Positions 35,001-46,618 of a stretch of DNA of 64,000 nucleotides are shown piece by piece. The stretch is from NCBI GenBank assembly GCA_009192285.1, contig WBVU01000004.1, positions 3,370,001 through 3,434,000 on the forward strand, read 5' to 3'. Origin of the DNA: Morchella semilibera. Taxonomy: Eukaryota > Ascomycota > Pezizomycetes > Pezizales > Morchellaceae. Both the position numbers and the translations under genes were made by a program. The notes under the pieces were generated by a model. The model ran no database searches. It had not been told where the DNA came from and worked only from the letters and a program-made list of their open reading frames with translations. Positions within the stretch are counted from its first letter, which is position 1. Each line of letters starts with the position of its first letter.

Positions 35001-35685
35001 CTGATGACACCCACTCTTGTGAAACCCCCCCACAATCTGCAAGACTGGCAGACAAGAAAAGAGAGCAGGTGGTACCTATTCCGTATTGATCCCAGAGCGC
35101 TCATGATGACCCATATTTTATTCACTAGGCTCAGCTGTGGGGAAATGGAACCGTAGTAGTGTGAGTGAGTGAGGGTGTGCGAGACGTGAGCGAGCAATGG
35201 AGGGCTGGCGAGCACGCGACTATGATCCCGTCCCATGGGGGGAGGCGCGGACGGGGAAACTCTTGCTGCAGGCAGACCCCTGTGCTCTTCCTTCAGCAGT
35301 GTGGTTCTCTGGGTTCTCGGCCCAGTTAATTCTATTTAACTGTCCAGAGTTCCCTCAAGGCTCTGCTTTTTTTTTTTTGCTTACTTTTTTGCTTTTCCAA
35401 TGTAATTCGAGATAATCAGTCAGAGTCACTAAACTGTTATGGTCATCACTGTTACTGCAACAAATACTACGTACTGCAAAGCTACATAGCTACTATATCG
35501 ATCGATCGGTCATTGAGTATATAACGGTCACTCTATCTAACAACCTTTCCACTACTTCAAAACCAAAGCACCTATATAACCAGGTACCCCTCATCCAGCA
35601 GCCATTCTATCGATATAGGCCCTACCACCGATCTGGAAGACAGAGAATATAATAAACCTTGCCAAAGTCAAACCTCATATCTACG
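29036..35685. other. 6.6-kb region without recognisable genes
   Basis: Contains a long pyrimidine tract (29066-29140), an A-run (about 30693-30713), a GTGTGGTGTGCG tandem repeat (32341-32380), a C-run (about 33939-33949) and a GTA repeat (34873-34890), plus four TACATGTA sites (about 29287, 29571, 29899, 33405). Open frames are short, low in complexity and lack gene-like structure. It may be a long upstream regulatory region or hold non-coding transcripts. Confidence 0.5.
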
Positions 35686-36072
35686 ATGACTGCTACTACT
35701 CTCTCTGCTACGACACGAACTCGTCGGGACAGAGCCTCATCCCTCGAGTCACTATCTACTACAAAGTCCTACGACTCTTCTCTTACCGTTGCGGTAAACA
35801 CCTCCACAAGGTCGTCGGCCCATGATGATATGAACCTACACTCCTCATCGGCACCCTTGCAGCAGAAGAAAGCTAGATTCGCCGAGAATCCATGTACGGA
35901 CACCTACTACACACACAACGAGAAGTCGGTACGGAAGCAGAAGAAGAATGTTTCCAAGAAATTCCTGAACGGGGCTAAGAATGCACTGGGATTCTGCTGC
36001 TGGCTGCTTTGCGCATCATGCGTGCTGTCTGGGCCAGAGTATGAGAGGTGGAACAGCGAGAAATTGGATTGA
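35686..36072 (+). CDS. Small Ser/Thr-rich protein with hydrophobic C-terminus
   Basis: 128 aa, intronless, ATG at 35686 in a TACG-ATG-A context. The N-terminal half is Ser/Thr-rich (MTATTLSATTRTRRDRASSL). The middle is basic (SVRKQKKNVSKKFLNGAKN). Near the end is a cysteine-rich hydrophobic patch (LGFCCWLLCASCVL) that could be lipid-modified or membrane-associated. No recognised domain. The clean codon structure after 6.6 kb of non-coding DNA, with A/C-rich leader sequence, makes me think it is real. Confidence 0.5.
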   Translation: MTATTLSATTRTRRDRASSLESLSTTKSYDSSLTVAVNTSTRSSAHDDMNLHSSSAPLQQKKARFAENPCTDTYYTHNEKSVRKQKKNVSKKFLNGAKNALGFCCWLLCASCVLSGPEYERWNSEKLD

Positions 36073-39000
36073 CTGTTTAACATAAATCCCAAAGCTACTA
36101 TGGCGAGAAAGAGGAGGAGTGTCGGTCTATTCGAGCCTTGTTACTATTCTTTGATTATCATTATTGCTTTTACTGGAGTTTGGGGGGCGGTTCGAGATAC
36201 CCTATTCTTGAGGAATGGGTTGTATAAACTGTATATTTATCGTTGTACGGATGGGCACGGGGCTGGGAGTTTTGTGGGTCTTTCTTTTTTCCTACTGTCG
36301 GTTTTCTTTTGTCGGAGCTACATACTGGGGGAGATATTTGCACTGGTACAGGGCCTTTACTGCTGCCACTACTACTACAATTACTATTGGGCTTTTAAGT
36401 TTCCTTTGTTCTGCTGTATATTTTATCGTCATTTTCGGATTTCCGGCACTGCCGTTGCTAAATACAAGGTATTACTATTCTTGCTCAAAGTGCACAAGAT
36501 CGGCAAGTCTAAAACATTATTAACAAGTCTATCTCCGCTCTCCGAGTACGTCCGAGTACATCCGAGTCCAAACTCCGTACGCGTCGCTCCGATCTCCAGT
36601 CGGCCAGCTGAAGCATGAAAGTGTGCATTTTACTAGACAGGCCAGCACATGGCCCGAATCGAATTATTCTGACTGCTTACGTCTTGCGCTAAGAATAGAA
36701 ACTTAGAGTCTTTTCCTGGAAATACTTTTATTCCCTGAAACCTCATCTCATTTCAACGTTTTCTCGCGTGTCCTCTTCCTCTTCCTCTTCCTCTTCCCCT
36801 TCGCCGGTTAAAGAGATCTACATATACACCTAGAAACTGATGGTTTGTGCCAATACCCATCCATATCGTGAGATATTGTGGGCAGCTTCCGATAAGCTTT
36901 TTCCAAGGAACTACAAGCACCTATCATCTTTACTAATAGAAACTCCCCCTCTCCCGAAAAACATGACAGTTGGGTGAGACTCGGCCGGTTCCAAAACCGC
37001 CTCCCCGACCGGGAACGGTACCCTTACTATGTTATGGCCATGCCAAGTTTTTCTCATTAATCATTTCCACCTCCACCCCGCAGGCACGGCGACCAACCGA
37101 TAATCGCTAGTGACAGGGCGGCGGCGCGTGGTGCGTCATGGGGAATCACTCTTGTCGGAGATTCCAGGGTTACGGTGGTGTGGGGTGTGTGGTACGGGCT
37201 GCAAGTGAGGGCTCTGATTCGTCTTCGCCTCATTTTTCTTTTCTTCGAGGCGCGGGTTAGGTCCATTACCCCTAGTAGCAAAATTACGAGAAGAGTTACA
37301 TCGCGGTTTCCCCCCCACCTTCTAGAGCCTCATGGTTCTCTTAGGGTTACTTTTGCGAAGACCGCTAGACTCCAGGCAGTGTCAAGCAGGAGGGGCAAAA
37401 GCCGCAATCTCACCGACTGTTGATGAGTTAAAGATATCGACACGTGATCGCTAGTTCTAGCGTCCTCTGAGCTCTCCTGTCCTGGCCTATCAAGAACTGT
37501 GAGAGCTGCACGCACACGACCAGTTCCTGAAATGAATCTTCCCTGCTCTTACTAGCTAGGCCTTGCTGGCCCGGTAGTGACATATCTTTTGTGTTGGTCT
37601 TGATAGTTTTATGCATGAAAGAAATTTCGTCTAGAACTGAGACTGAAACGCATGAGTTATGTCGTCGATGCGTTAGCCCTCTTAATTTTTTTTCAACTGA
37701 CAACACTGATGATCACGCACGATCTAGAATTAGAAGGTTGAGGGGGGTAACCATTCTCTTTGACTAATTAGTGGCGTTCTAACTATGTGTTGTTTTTTTG
37801 CGTCGCCGAGTGATAGTCTGTGGTTGTCCTTGACATCGATGGGGATCGGAATCCTTGGCCGGTTTACTAACGTCTTTTAAAAGGGTAGGTTTCCTTACAT
37901 GTACCTATCACTGCTGAATCGAGAACGACAGTACAGAAAGCCGCTTTCGATGACTTGCACCTCAACCATATTGCAAATCGCCCAGGGTTTTAGTGCTTGC
38001 CCCGGTTCTCACCGCATGAGATTTGAGGGGTTCTGGATTTGCAAAATACCAAGATCTGGAATTACCCTTTCCGGTGGCGGGGTTGAAATGATCTAGCCAG
38101 CGCCCTCGGCTCTGACCCTGTGTGGTGGAGGAGGTTCTAGAAGCAGGAGAACGTGTCAAAAAACCAGTACACACAAAGTACATATCCCTTAAGTAAACCA
38201 GAGTGGTTCCACTAAAGTTGTCTTCTGGGGATCCCTTGGTATTCTGTCTTCTACTCTTGTTCACTGACCTCTAGGAGGAAATGAAACGCCATAGTCGTTA
38301 GCCAAGGTGGCTACAGAAGGAGCCAGGTCAAAAGAAACGGATTGAAGGAATCCGAAGCCTCCGGGGGATTTTTCATACACTAGACCCTAGATTAATAAAA
38401 AAATTACAGTGCTAAAGACGGTGATCGTCGATATGATTAAGTCGTATGGTTATGCGGGCTTGGTCCCTCCGTGGTCAGATCTGGACCAGCCGGCATTATA
38501 GACAGATAACGACCTACCGATGGGCATATGTTCTATTAGGTTTCTATCGGAGTTCCTTATCCAATCTGTCCCTTGAATCTACCATTGATATACCGATCCT
38601 GCTAAAGTAGAGACTGCCAATTTTCGCAGTGGTTTAATATAATGCATGATTGGGAGAACGATGATAAGATATATCACGTCCTGCGGTTGGTGAAGTGTTT
38701 ATCGGCGATAAAGACCTCTGGAAGGGGGTTTCTTGCCAATATAAAGTACCCGAGTATCTCAGTATGTGATACGTTATCACTACATGTATGCGCCTGAACG
38801 GGTTAAATGGGTAAAGGAAGGTGGTGGTGGGTGTGCCGGTCAAAAGACCCGGCTGCTAGCTAGCTCTGCCATTAATTATTTACAGGTTTAAAGTTATATC
38901 GCAGCAACCAACGCCCTCGGGTAAGTAGTTAATTGGATACTTAAAGCTGCGAAATTGGATTCACGAAACATCAACAACCCCGCTTAGGGTATGTGCTGGG

Positions 39001-39699
39001 TTTCGGTAAGCAGGCCTGATCTTATCGGTTCTCGGCACTCGTTTTTAGGCAGGACGATACCCCTCAACATAAAATACTTGCTGGGTAGAAGCTCCGAGTA
39101 TATATTCCCTCTATAGTACTATTTTCTAGAGATGTCTGGATACTAAATGTTTGCTTTATATAAGAAATGAATGATAATGGTCACAAAAGGACCATACTCT
39201 GGTGGTTGATATGCACCACTCCCCGACACCTGAGTACATGTAGGTACATGTATATGTACTTAGTAATCAAATCTTAACATAAGCCGAAATACGAGGTAGA
39301 AGCACAGACCAGTATGTGTCCTCAAAGATCATAGGAAGAGCACCCGCGTCACCCAGTAGGGATTTACTAGTAAAGTCGAATCACTGCAATTATAAAAATA
39401 ATCTTTACTTTCAAGATCCATTACTTGGAACAATGATACATCACTCTCGATTTTCTTTTCCCCTTCCTTTTTTTTTTTTCTTTCCTTAGCCTCATGCTCA
39501 ACAAGTAATACCTGGGCCAATTATAATATGATTACAAGCATGTAAACTCGTTTCATGGACCCGGTCCTTTCCGGTTCGAGTTAGTACTACCTACTACCCG
39601 TCTCAGCCATGCTGGCAACAACTTCATCAGCACTCAGCACCAACCTCATACCTATTTTACATATCCTTCGTATCAATTTATACTTTATCACCTGCTCAG
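36073..39699. other. 3.6-kb region without recognisable genes
   Basis: Begins with the T-rich 3' flank of the 35686 gene; an open frame at 36100-36618 is low-complexity and unconvincing. It includes a CTCTTC repeat (36769-36795) and TACATGTA sites near 37897, 38782 and 39234. No gene supported. Confidence 0.45.
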
Positions 39700-40961
39700 A
39701 TGTCAAGCACGTTATTATACCCTGCAGCCGCCATTCATGTAGTGCTATATGTAGCGCTGCAAACATCAATATCGTTATTGTCAATACCGAGGTTGGTACA
39801 CCAACATTTGCTCCATAATGGGACAGCGGCAGAGAAGAGCTATCGGGTTAAGGATGCATATGCCCTCGTGACTGGAGCGACAGATGGTATCGGAAAAGCT
39901 CTTGTGGAGGAATTAGCAGCGAGAGGGGTGAGTGCGTTATCCGTCTTAAACCAATTAAAGAATCAGCCCTTGAGCTTTGAGTAATGTGTTTGCGGTTAGT
40001 TATATTGTTTGCTAATTCGAGTAATAAAATCTTTAGTGGAATGTAATAATCCATGGGCGCTCAACTCAAAAGCTTGAACCATTGATACGCCGCTTATCAG
40101 ATCAATATCAAAATCAACATTTCCTTCCGTTCCTTGCAGACGCCTCTAAATCACCAGAGGAACTGAAATTTCCCGAGCTCTTGAAACAATTCAAAGGATG
40201 CAATATCACACTTTTAATCAACAACGTGGGCGGTCTACCGCCTGTAAAGGCCTTTTCGGAACTAACGGACGAGGAGATTATCCAAAATGTCCATGTCAAT
40301 GTGAGCTTCGGGGTATGTTTGACGAGATCTGTATTAAAGGAAGACTTGCTCTCCCACAAGAGCTGTATCTTGAGCTTAGGTAGCATAGGGAGTATCATGA
40401 CCCTGTAGGCCTCCCCGGAAACTGTAGGCAGTTAAACAGCATATTAATATCGTTTAAAAAAGGCCCGGAACGCCCACATACAGTGCCTCAAAAGCCTTTA
40501 CCACAAAATTCAATGCCTGCCTCGGAGCTCAATTAGCCTCACAGGCCCCCATATTTCGGACCGGTGCCCCCAAATCGATAGAAATGCTCTCCGTAATTCC
40601 CGGAGGCGTCCGCACCGCAATGACACCTATTGATCATCCATCCTACTCCCCATTTGACGGAAGAACCTTCTTAGTTACACCTTCAGCTTTTGCTAAGGCC
40701 ACTTTGGGGAAGATTGGACTGGGGACGAGCTATAAAGAGGTGTATTCATGTTGGCGCCATGAGTTTCAAATGGGTGTACTAACTGCATTCCCTGAAGAAT
40801 GTGGGATACGGGCTTGGGTTAATCGATTTTTGATGAGAGCAGTTGATGGGCCGAGGGCAGAGGGATGGAAGAAGTTGGGTGCTGGCTGGAAAATGGTTGA
40901 TGGCAAGTTGGTGGGACCGGGTACTAGCACGGACGAAGAAAAATTGGTAGATTTAGAGTAG
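39700..40961 (+). CDS. Short-chain dehydrogenase/reductase, 3-ketoacyl-CoA reductase/17beta-HSD-like
   Basis: Exons are 39700-39927, 40037-40404 and 40463-40961 (364 aa). The N-terminus is hydrophobic (AAIHVVLYVALQTSISLL), which suggests ER membrane anchoring as in the KAR/HSD17B12 group. Cofactor loop YALVTGATDGIGKAL, then GWNVIIHGRSTQKLEPL, structural INNVGG, catalytic serine region LSLGSIGS, and the active site YSASKAF. The second intron (GTAGGC...AAAAG) rejoins CT|G to give LPGTPTYSASK. All catalytic residues are present. The substrate is unclear. It lies tail-to-tail, 452 bp from the isocyanide synthase gene, so a role in that pathway is possible but not shown. Confidence 0.85.
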
Positions 40962-41413
40962 GCGGACTATGATAGATTTAAGGGGTGCCAAATCCAGTTA
41001 TTACGGATTCTCAAGTAGGGGACGTACTAAAAAAAAAAAAGCTTTATCATGTATCTTATTTTTGATTTTTGTCGCTGCAGCATGCATGGTCAATGATCGA
41101 TCGTTACTAATTGTTAGATTGGGCTTAGTGGCTTGGTAGTGCTTGGCTTGTTACACTTATAATTATTGGAAATTTTCGCAACTCCGGTTTTCTTTGGGGC
41201 GACACGAGCAGCTGGACGGGGGCATTCAAGTCTATACATTTCAAGGGACGGTTTTAGGATATTGACTTTCGATTCACAATAAATAGGGCGGTCATCTGGA
41301 ATGTATTGACGAAAGTAAGTCCATCTGCCTTCCATGAGGTAATTAATAAACCAAGCTAGTACATGTATAATAAAATCATCCCTTGCATATTACGTCCCGC
41401 AGAATCTCATAAA
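40962..41413. other. Convergent intergenic region
   Basis: Shared 3' region of the SDR and isocyanide synthase genes; an A12 run at 41029-41040 and one TACATGTA near 41360. Confidence 0.5.
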
Positions 41414-43264
41414 TTATTCTAATCCACTCAAACCTGCATTGTTAGAGGTGTACGTTGCAGATGATGGATCGTTTATAACTAGATCTCCGTCCTTCCAAAC
41501 ATGATCATAACATACTCGCCGGTCGTACATAAGAGTATCAATAACCTCGAAGACCGACAAGTCTCCATTTAATATATTGAAGATACCACTACCATGTTGA
41601 GTAGTTTGATACTGCAGGCAAGGAATACCTAAGGTGGGGTGAGGAGTGATCAACGTCATTCTCTCAAAAGGCCTTGAATGGGCGCTGAAGGTGCACTCCG
41701 AAAGCACTTTGACGCTGAGGGGATCGGGGAGGTGCTCGAAGAGCTGTCGGGAAGACGAGAACGAAGAGGTGGCATACAGGTTATTTCCTTGTATATCTGG
41801 GGTGAATATTTGCAGTCTAACAATCATATCTTAGTAGTCGTAAGAAATTTTTTTATAGGTAAAGCTTACCTAGTTGATTGAAAACCTGACTCACAATACT
41901 CAGAGACCGGGCCTATCTGAGCTACCTCACCGATTACCACTTGAATTTCTGCCAGAGTGAAGCCCCGAAGAATAACTGGCGAGTTCTGCTCAGCTAAACA
42001 ACGGAGCTTGGTTGCATCGACACAAGTGAATGATTGGATGTCAAAACCTGGAATCGGAGTGATGAGTAGGCCGGTTGGGTACAAAGGTTCACATGATACA
42101 TTCCCATCACTCCACTCGTAAAGATCCGATTTCTCGCGGTAATACCAAGGAGCACCGCCCTTAAAAACGAGCTCGTGGTTTGATGAGGCTTTGAGGCTGT
42201 CGAGGTGAGCCGTCCTAACGGATCCATTAAGTCCATAAACAGTAGTGGCATGCCATGGGGTCATGTTGTGGTTCGTGTGAGGAAAGAGAGAAATCGAAAA
42301 TTTGGTGCTCCCTGACGAAGGATGGATTGAAAGACGGATAAAGTCCTTGAGGTTAGTCTGCACGGCAGCAGCAAATGCCTAAAATTTAATTAGTTAATTC
42401 TATTTAGCTAGCTAGGCCATGTAGCTGCAGCTGTTGGTTTACCTTTCCACGACTCATCATCTTGCGTGCAACCATCTCATTCCTCTTTTTGATAGCACTT
42501 TTTGAAACTTTCGTTTCATACTTTTTAGTATTTGCCAAATCCTTGCTGAGAAACCTGATGTAACCTCTGTATGTCGCTGCTGCATCCTCGTTCTTTGAAA
42601 TCTCCTGACAAACGTCAAATTCGGCTGGAGTGTAAATTTCACTCATTTTATCTCGGAACACTTGAGCTTGAGCTATGTATGATTCCTCGCTAACTGGTTC
42701 GGAAAGTTCAAGTCCAAATAGATCCCGGAGCGGAATGAAATGGATGTGCTTGAAGCTAGAGCTTTCAGAAATATTCCGAAGTGTTTGTCCATATATCCAA
42801 ACATCACGGTCAGGAACTCCCAGTAAATCTATCAATATCAGCCTCACAAATCTATCTAGCTAGTGACGGTAGTTATCAGGGTTACCGTTATATGCAATTC
42901 CATCGGAAGCAATGGTTACTTGCGCTCCCGGGCTATAGATATCCGCGACGCTCTTACACAATCCATTCAAATGGGCAAGAGCGATCTCTTCCCCTTTATC
43001 AGGACTGGTGCCCAAAACTTTGGAGTCACTATTTGGAGATTTGAAGGGGAATGCAGGAAGAACCATATTGATGGGCTGAAAACATTCTACTTTCCGTATG
43101 ACTATTGGGAAGAACCGTTTCCTGCCTTCCTCGTTACGGTTAGAAGTACCGTCGCGGTGTCGAAGCCGGTATCTTTCTAGGACATCGAGGATTTGATTTG
43201 CAAGCTTGAAATTTCTTTGCGTTGAAATTTCTTGTTCAGCTCCAATGATAATTGATATAGTCAT
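41414..43264 (-). CDS. Isocyanide synthase (DIT1/PvcA family) fused to a decayed TauD-like domain
   Basis: Exons are 43264-42886, 42828-42443, 42378-41870 and 41816-41414 (558 aa). The N-terminal DIT1/PvcA domain looks complete: ECFQPINMVLPAFPFKSPN, KVLGTSPDKGEEIALAHLNG, PGAQVTIASDGIAYNDLLGV, YIRFLSKDL and KSDLYEWSDGNVSCEPLYP. This family converts an amino-acid amine to an isonitrile. The C-terminal part starts as a TauD dioxygenase (NSPVILRGFTLAEIQ) and resumes at LQIFTPDIQGNNLY, SSSRQLFEHLP, TLMYDRRVCYDHVWKDGDLV. The block between, which should hold the iron-binding HxD, is missing, and the end (NDPSSATYTSNNAG) lacks the distal histidine. Fungal synthase-dioxygenase fusions are known; here the second half seems inactive. 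All splices keep frame. Confidence 0.85.
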
Positions 43265-45510
43265 GATCAAATCAGGAGGTATTCAAAGGAGTAAAATGTG
43301 AGAATTGTATATAAGGTAAGTTGATGATTGGCCGCGAGCTAGATGTAATGAATGCTGAGGCTGACCCGATTGATTGATTGAGAGTCATGCTAGATATACA
43401 TACTTACCTACGGCCAAGATATAGGTTTGTTTTAATCATGTTACATTTTTCTATTGTGGAATACTACAGGATCTATCTATTACTCGAAATACATGTAATC
43501 ATAAGCTCCGGGGTTTCGACCCCTTTCTCTATATACATGTAGTAGTACATGCTAAGCCAACCAGCTGAAATATCCAGAGGGCCTGGCCGATAAAATAACT
43601 CTTTCGATACAGAAGGATTGTGTGGTGAGGTAAAATCTTATTTCTCACGCTAGAGAATACGAAAGATAAATACAATTACAGGTATATAGCTCCCCGTCTA
43701 GTGTTAGCCAAGGATCGTGTAGTTACATGGCCCTTTTATTTTTGAGAAAGGATTCGGTGCGCGCGCTTGAGGATAAGCTGATACAAGTACTTGGGAAATC
43801 GAGTTCGGGTTCAGGGGAAGCTTGCTAGATGTATGACTGAGTGATTCAGGGTCAAGGTTTAACGTTATAATTACATGTACCTTAGGTAACGGTGCCTAGT
43901 GCTGGTGGGCAATATCTTGCTCTCTGTCTGATGAATTCAGGAAAGAAGTGATTTTTAATCCCGACATATATAGAGTTTAGAAACACCTAAATTCCCTTAA
44001 GGGATTAAAAGTTTCTGAAATTGATATACATAAAAATTTGTGAAAGCTGTTGCACAATATGCACTACCTATATCTATAAAAAAGTATTGCGCGAAATACT
44101 GATGCGGGTTAACGTTTCTACACCTCCAATAGCTACATGTATCTACTTAGCTTCCCATCGTGATATTACATGTAGTGTATATGTAAACGACGATTCCCGA
44201 AGATACATGTACCTACAAAAGATTATATTAAACCACGAGGTGTACTGTACAGATGATCATTGATTATACACTATATACATGTCTCTGTCCGTACGTAAGG
44301 TCTAGTGGGCAGCATATAAATATATATGCACCATGAGATGCTGATATGCATATATGCTCTGCCATATCTTGAGAGTCCGGCGACCATACGGGCATAAGAA
44401 ATGGTAAGTTCTCAAATTTAGCTTCTACACCATCATATATTATTCCCAGGAAATATCCGTGAAAAAAAAAATAGGTAAAAAAGGAATCGGCGTATATAAT
44501 TGAAGGCGTTAATGGACGCTTGTGGTAAATCTTTGAAGGTGGACGCCCGCGAGTAACGTTGACCTTATGGTCAGAATAGTGCACATGCGCATGGGTGCAT
44601 AATGCAGTAACAATATGTGCAAGGCCAAGTGAGTTTCAATTGGAGACAGATAAAAATTCACACCTAAAACTCACGAAGCGCTCTAGATCTGATAGATCAT
44701 ATGTTTACACGTTCACATGGATAATATATATTCGCCCACTCACTAAATTCTGTCGGATGTCGTGGCAACATATATATTTCATACCCGTATCTATTGCAAT
44801 TGTATATATGTTTCATGAGAGTGTCCCGTGATGCTGCACTAGAGGGAAGTTGCTTTTCCCACAGCACTAGAATATTAAGACGACTAATAAATTAATAGTG
44901 ACTCGATATATACGGCTGTACTACTATACTCGATCTAAACCTAGTACTACGTCATTAGATAGTCAATGGAATTAAACTGGCCGGGTACCCACCTAAATGG
45001 CCATGGACGTTATCTCCGGTGAAGTTTTTGTTCTAGAAGTGTTAGAGTTTAGACTTTCATCTCTCTATAAAGCTTTCATCGCAATTTAATACAGAGACAA
45101 TACCCTCGCCCAAGTCAATAGTCTGAAATTGACCCCCATCATGCGTCTATATATATATACCTACAGGCTAGCTGCTATATCTGTAGTCACGACCCACAAC
45201 ATATATCAATGGAGAGCTACATATATATATACAAGGATAAATACCCTTTCTCTATTCAGATGATACATAAAACAGTAGAGAAGATCGATCGCGGATCTAT
45301 ACCTCATGCGGTATTGCGGTCATTTTCTGTGTCATTATCGCATTTGGATTGATGTATACTAGCAGTGTACCGTACACGCCCGTAAGTGGTGATACATGAT
45401 TATAGCTATATATAAAATAGGTAAGATCACAACTTTTCTCTCCCGCAATGGGTAATTAGGTCCGTAGCAAAACTGAAACGAAGCGAAGGCGCTGATTTTT
45501 GCGCGATAGT
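43265..45510. other. Intergenic, AT-rich
   Basis: No gene supported. TACATGTA is dense here (about 43488, 43536, 43873, 44133, 44168, 44203). Confidence 0.5.
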
Positions 45511-45851
45511 TATGGAGCGGTAAATGTGTCAAAATTTCACCAACGGTGGTAAATTATTTACCATGGCCACCGGTCATGGTATAAGCACTGAATTCAGTCC
45601 TTGTTCCAGTATAAATGCTGACTTTCAGTCTTTATTCTGCATTATCATTAGTACCAACAGTTTCACACCGGTGGTAAAATAGCTGCCACCAGTGGTGAAA
45701 TTCCCACTGGTGGACAATGTTCATATATACTGGCATTATATAGCCCCTTTTGGCCAAAAGGTCTGTGCTTTTATCCATTTTAAGGTATAAATGCTAGTGT
45801 TATTTTCACCACCGGTGGTAAAATCACTTTTGGCACGTTTACTGCACCATA
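45511..45851. mobile_element. MITE copy A, TATGG-type inverted repeats, 7-bp target duplication
   Basis: Starts TATGGAGCGGTAAATGTGTC and ends with the inverse of TATGGTGCAGTAAACGTGCC. Flanks CGATAGT (45504-45510) and GGATAGT (45852-45858) form a 7-bp duplication with one mismatch. The interior is filled with inverted CCACCGGTGGTAAAAT-type blocks. 341 bp, non-coding. A sibling copy lies 280 bp downstream. Confidence 0.75.
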
Positions 45852-46131
45852 GGATAGTAACATTAACCCAATAACTAGTACATGCATATGGTATGTGTAA
45901 CACTTGACGTTGGGAAACCTCTTAGACACGTACACGTACACATAAGGCCCTAGACCGCTAAAGTTTGAAATTGCATATCTACAAATATTTATCATCAATA
46001 TATTTATTCATTAACAGGATAATCTAAGCACCTTTTTCAACAGTAATTTCTTTAGACGAGAACAAACTGACTATTGAGGTGTTGGAGTTAGACAAGCGCC
46101 CGGAAAATATAGGTTTGGGACAGCTACGAGC

Positions 46132-46482
46132 TATGGCGCGGCAAATGTGTCAAAAGTAGTTTTACCAACGGTAGTAAATTATTTTACCACCGGTATACCA
46201 TGATTTATACTTATAATGTCACTTTTTATGGTAAAAGCACAGACATTTTAGCCAATATATGAGCCCTATTGTCCACCGGTGGGGAATTTCACCATTGGTG
46301 GCAGGCACTTCACCACCAGTGGGAAACCTTCAGAAGCGTTTATAATAATGATAACGCAGCATAAAGTCTGAAATTTAGCCTTTATACTGGAACAAGAACT
46401 GAAATTCAGCGCCTATACCACCGATGGTAAAATAATTCACCACTGTTGGTAAAATTACTTTTGGCAAATTTACCGCACCATA
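46132..46482. mobile_element. MITE copy B, same family, perfect 7-bp target duplication
   Basis: Starts TATGGCGCGGCAAATGTGTC and ends with the inverse of TATGGTGCGGTAAATTTGCC. TACGAGC flanks both ends (46125-46131 and 46483-46489). 351 bp. The interior resembles copy A in inverted order. No transposase in the window. Confidence 0.8.
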
Positions 46483-46530
46483 TACGAGCAACACTAAAGC
46501 CTTAATGACTTTTGTTATACTCAACGCATG

Positions 46531-46618
46531 TACTTCGGGTGTAGGGGTAAGTGGGAAGACACCCTTCACGCAACCATGGTAGAGTGGTGTCTTCTCACTT
46601 ACCCCTACACCCAAAGTA
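46531..46618. repeat. Foldback with 33-bp arms
   Basis: Arms 46531-46563 and 46586-46618 (starting TACTTCGGGTGTAGGGG) match inverted at 31 of 33 positions with a 22-nt loop. It sits 48 bp beyond MITE copy B and is unrelated to it in sequence. Confidence 0.7.

Noticed and set aside
36100-36618. 172-residue open frame after the 35686 gene
   Set aside because: Extremely rich in Phe/Tyr/Ile from T-rich DNA, no motif, lies in the 3' flank; likely chance.
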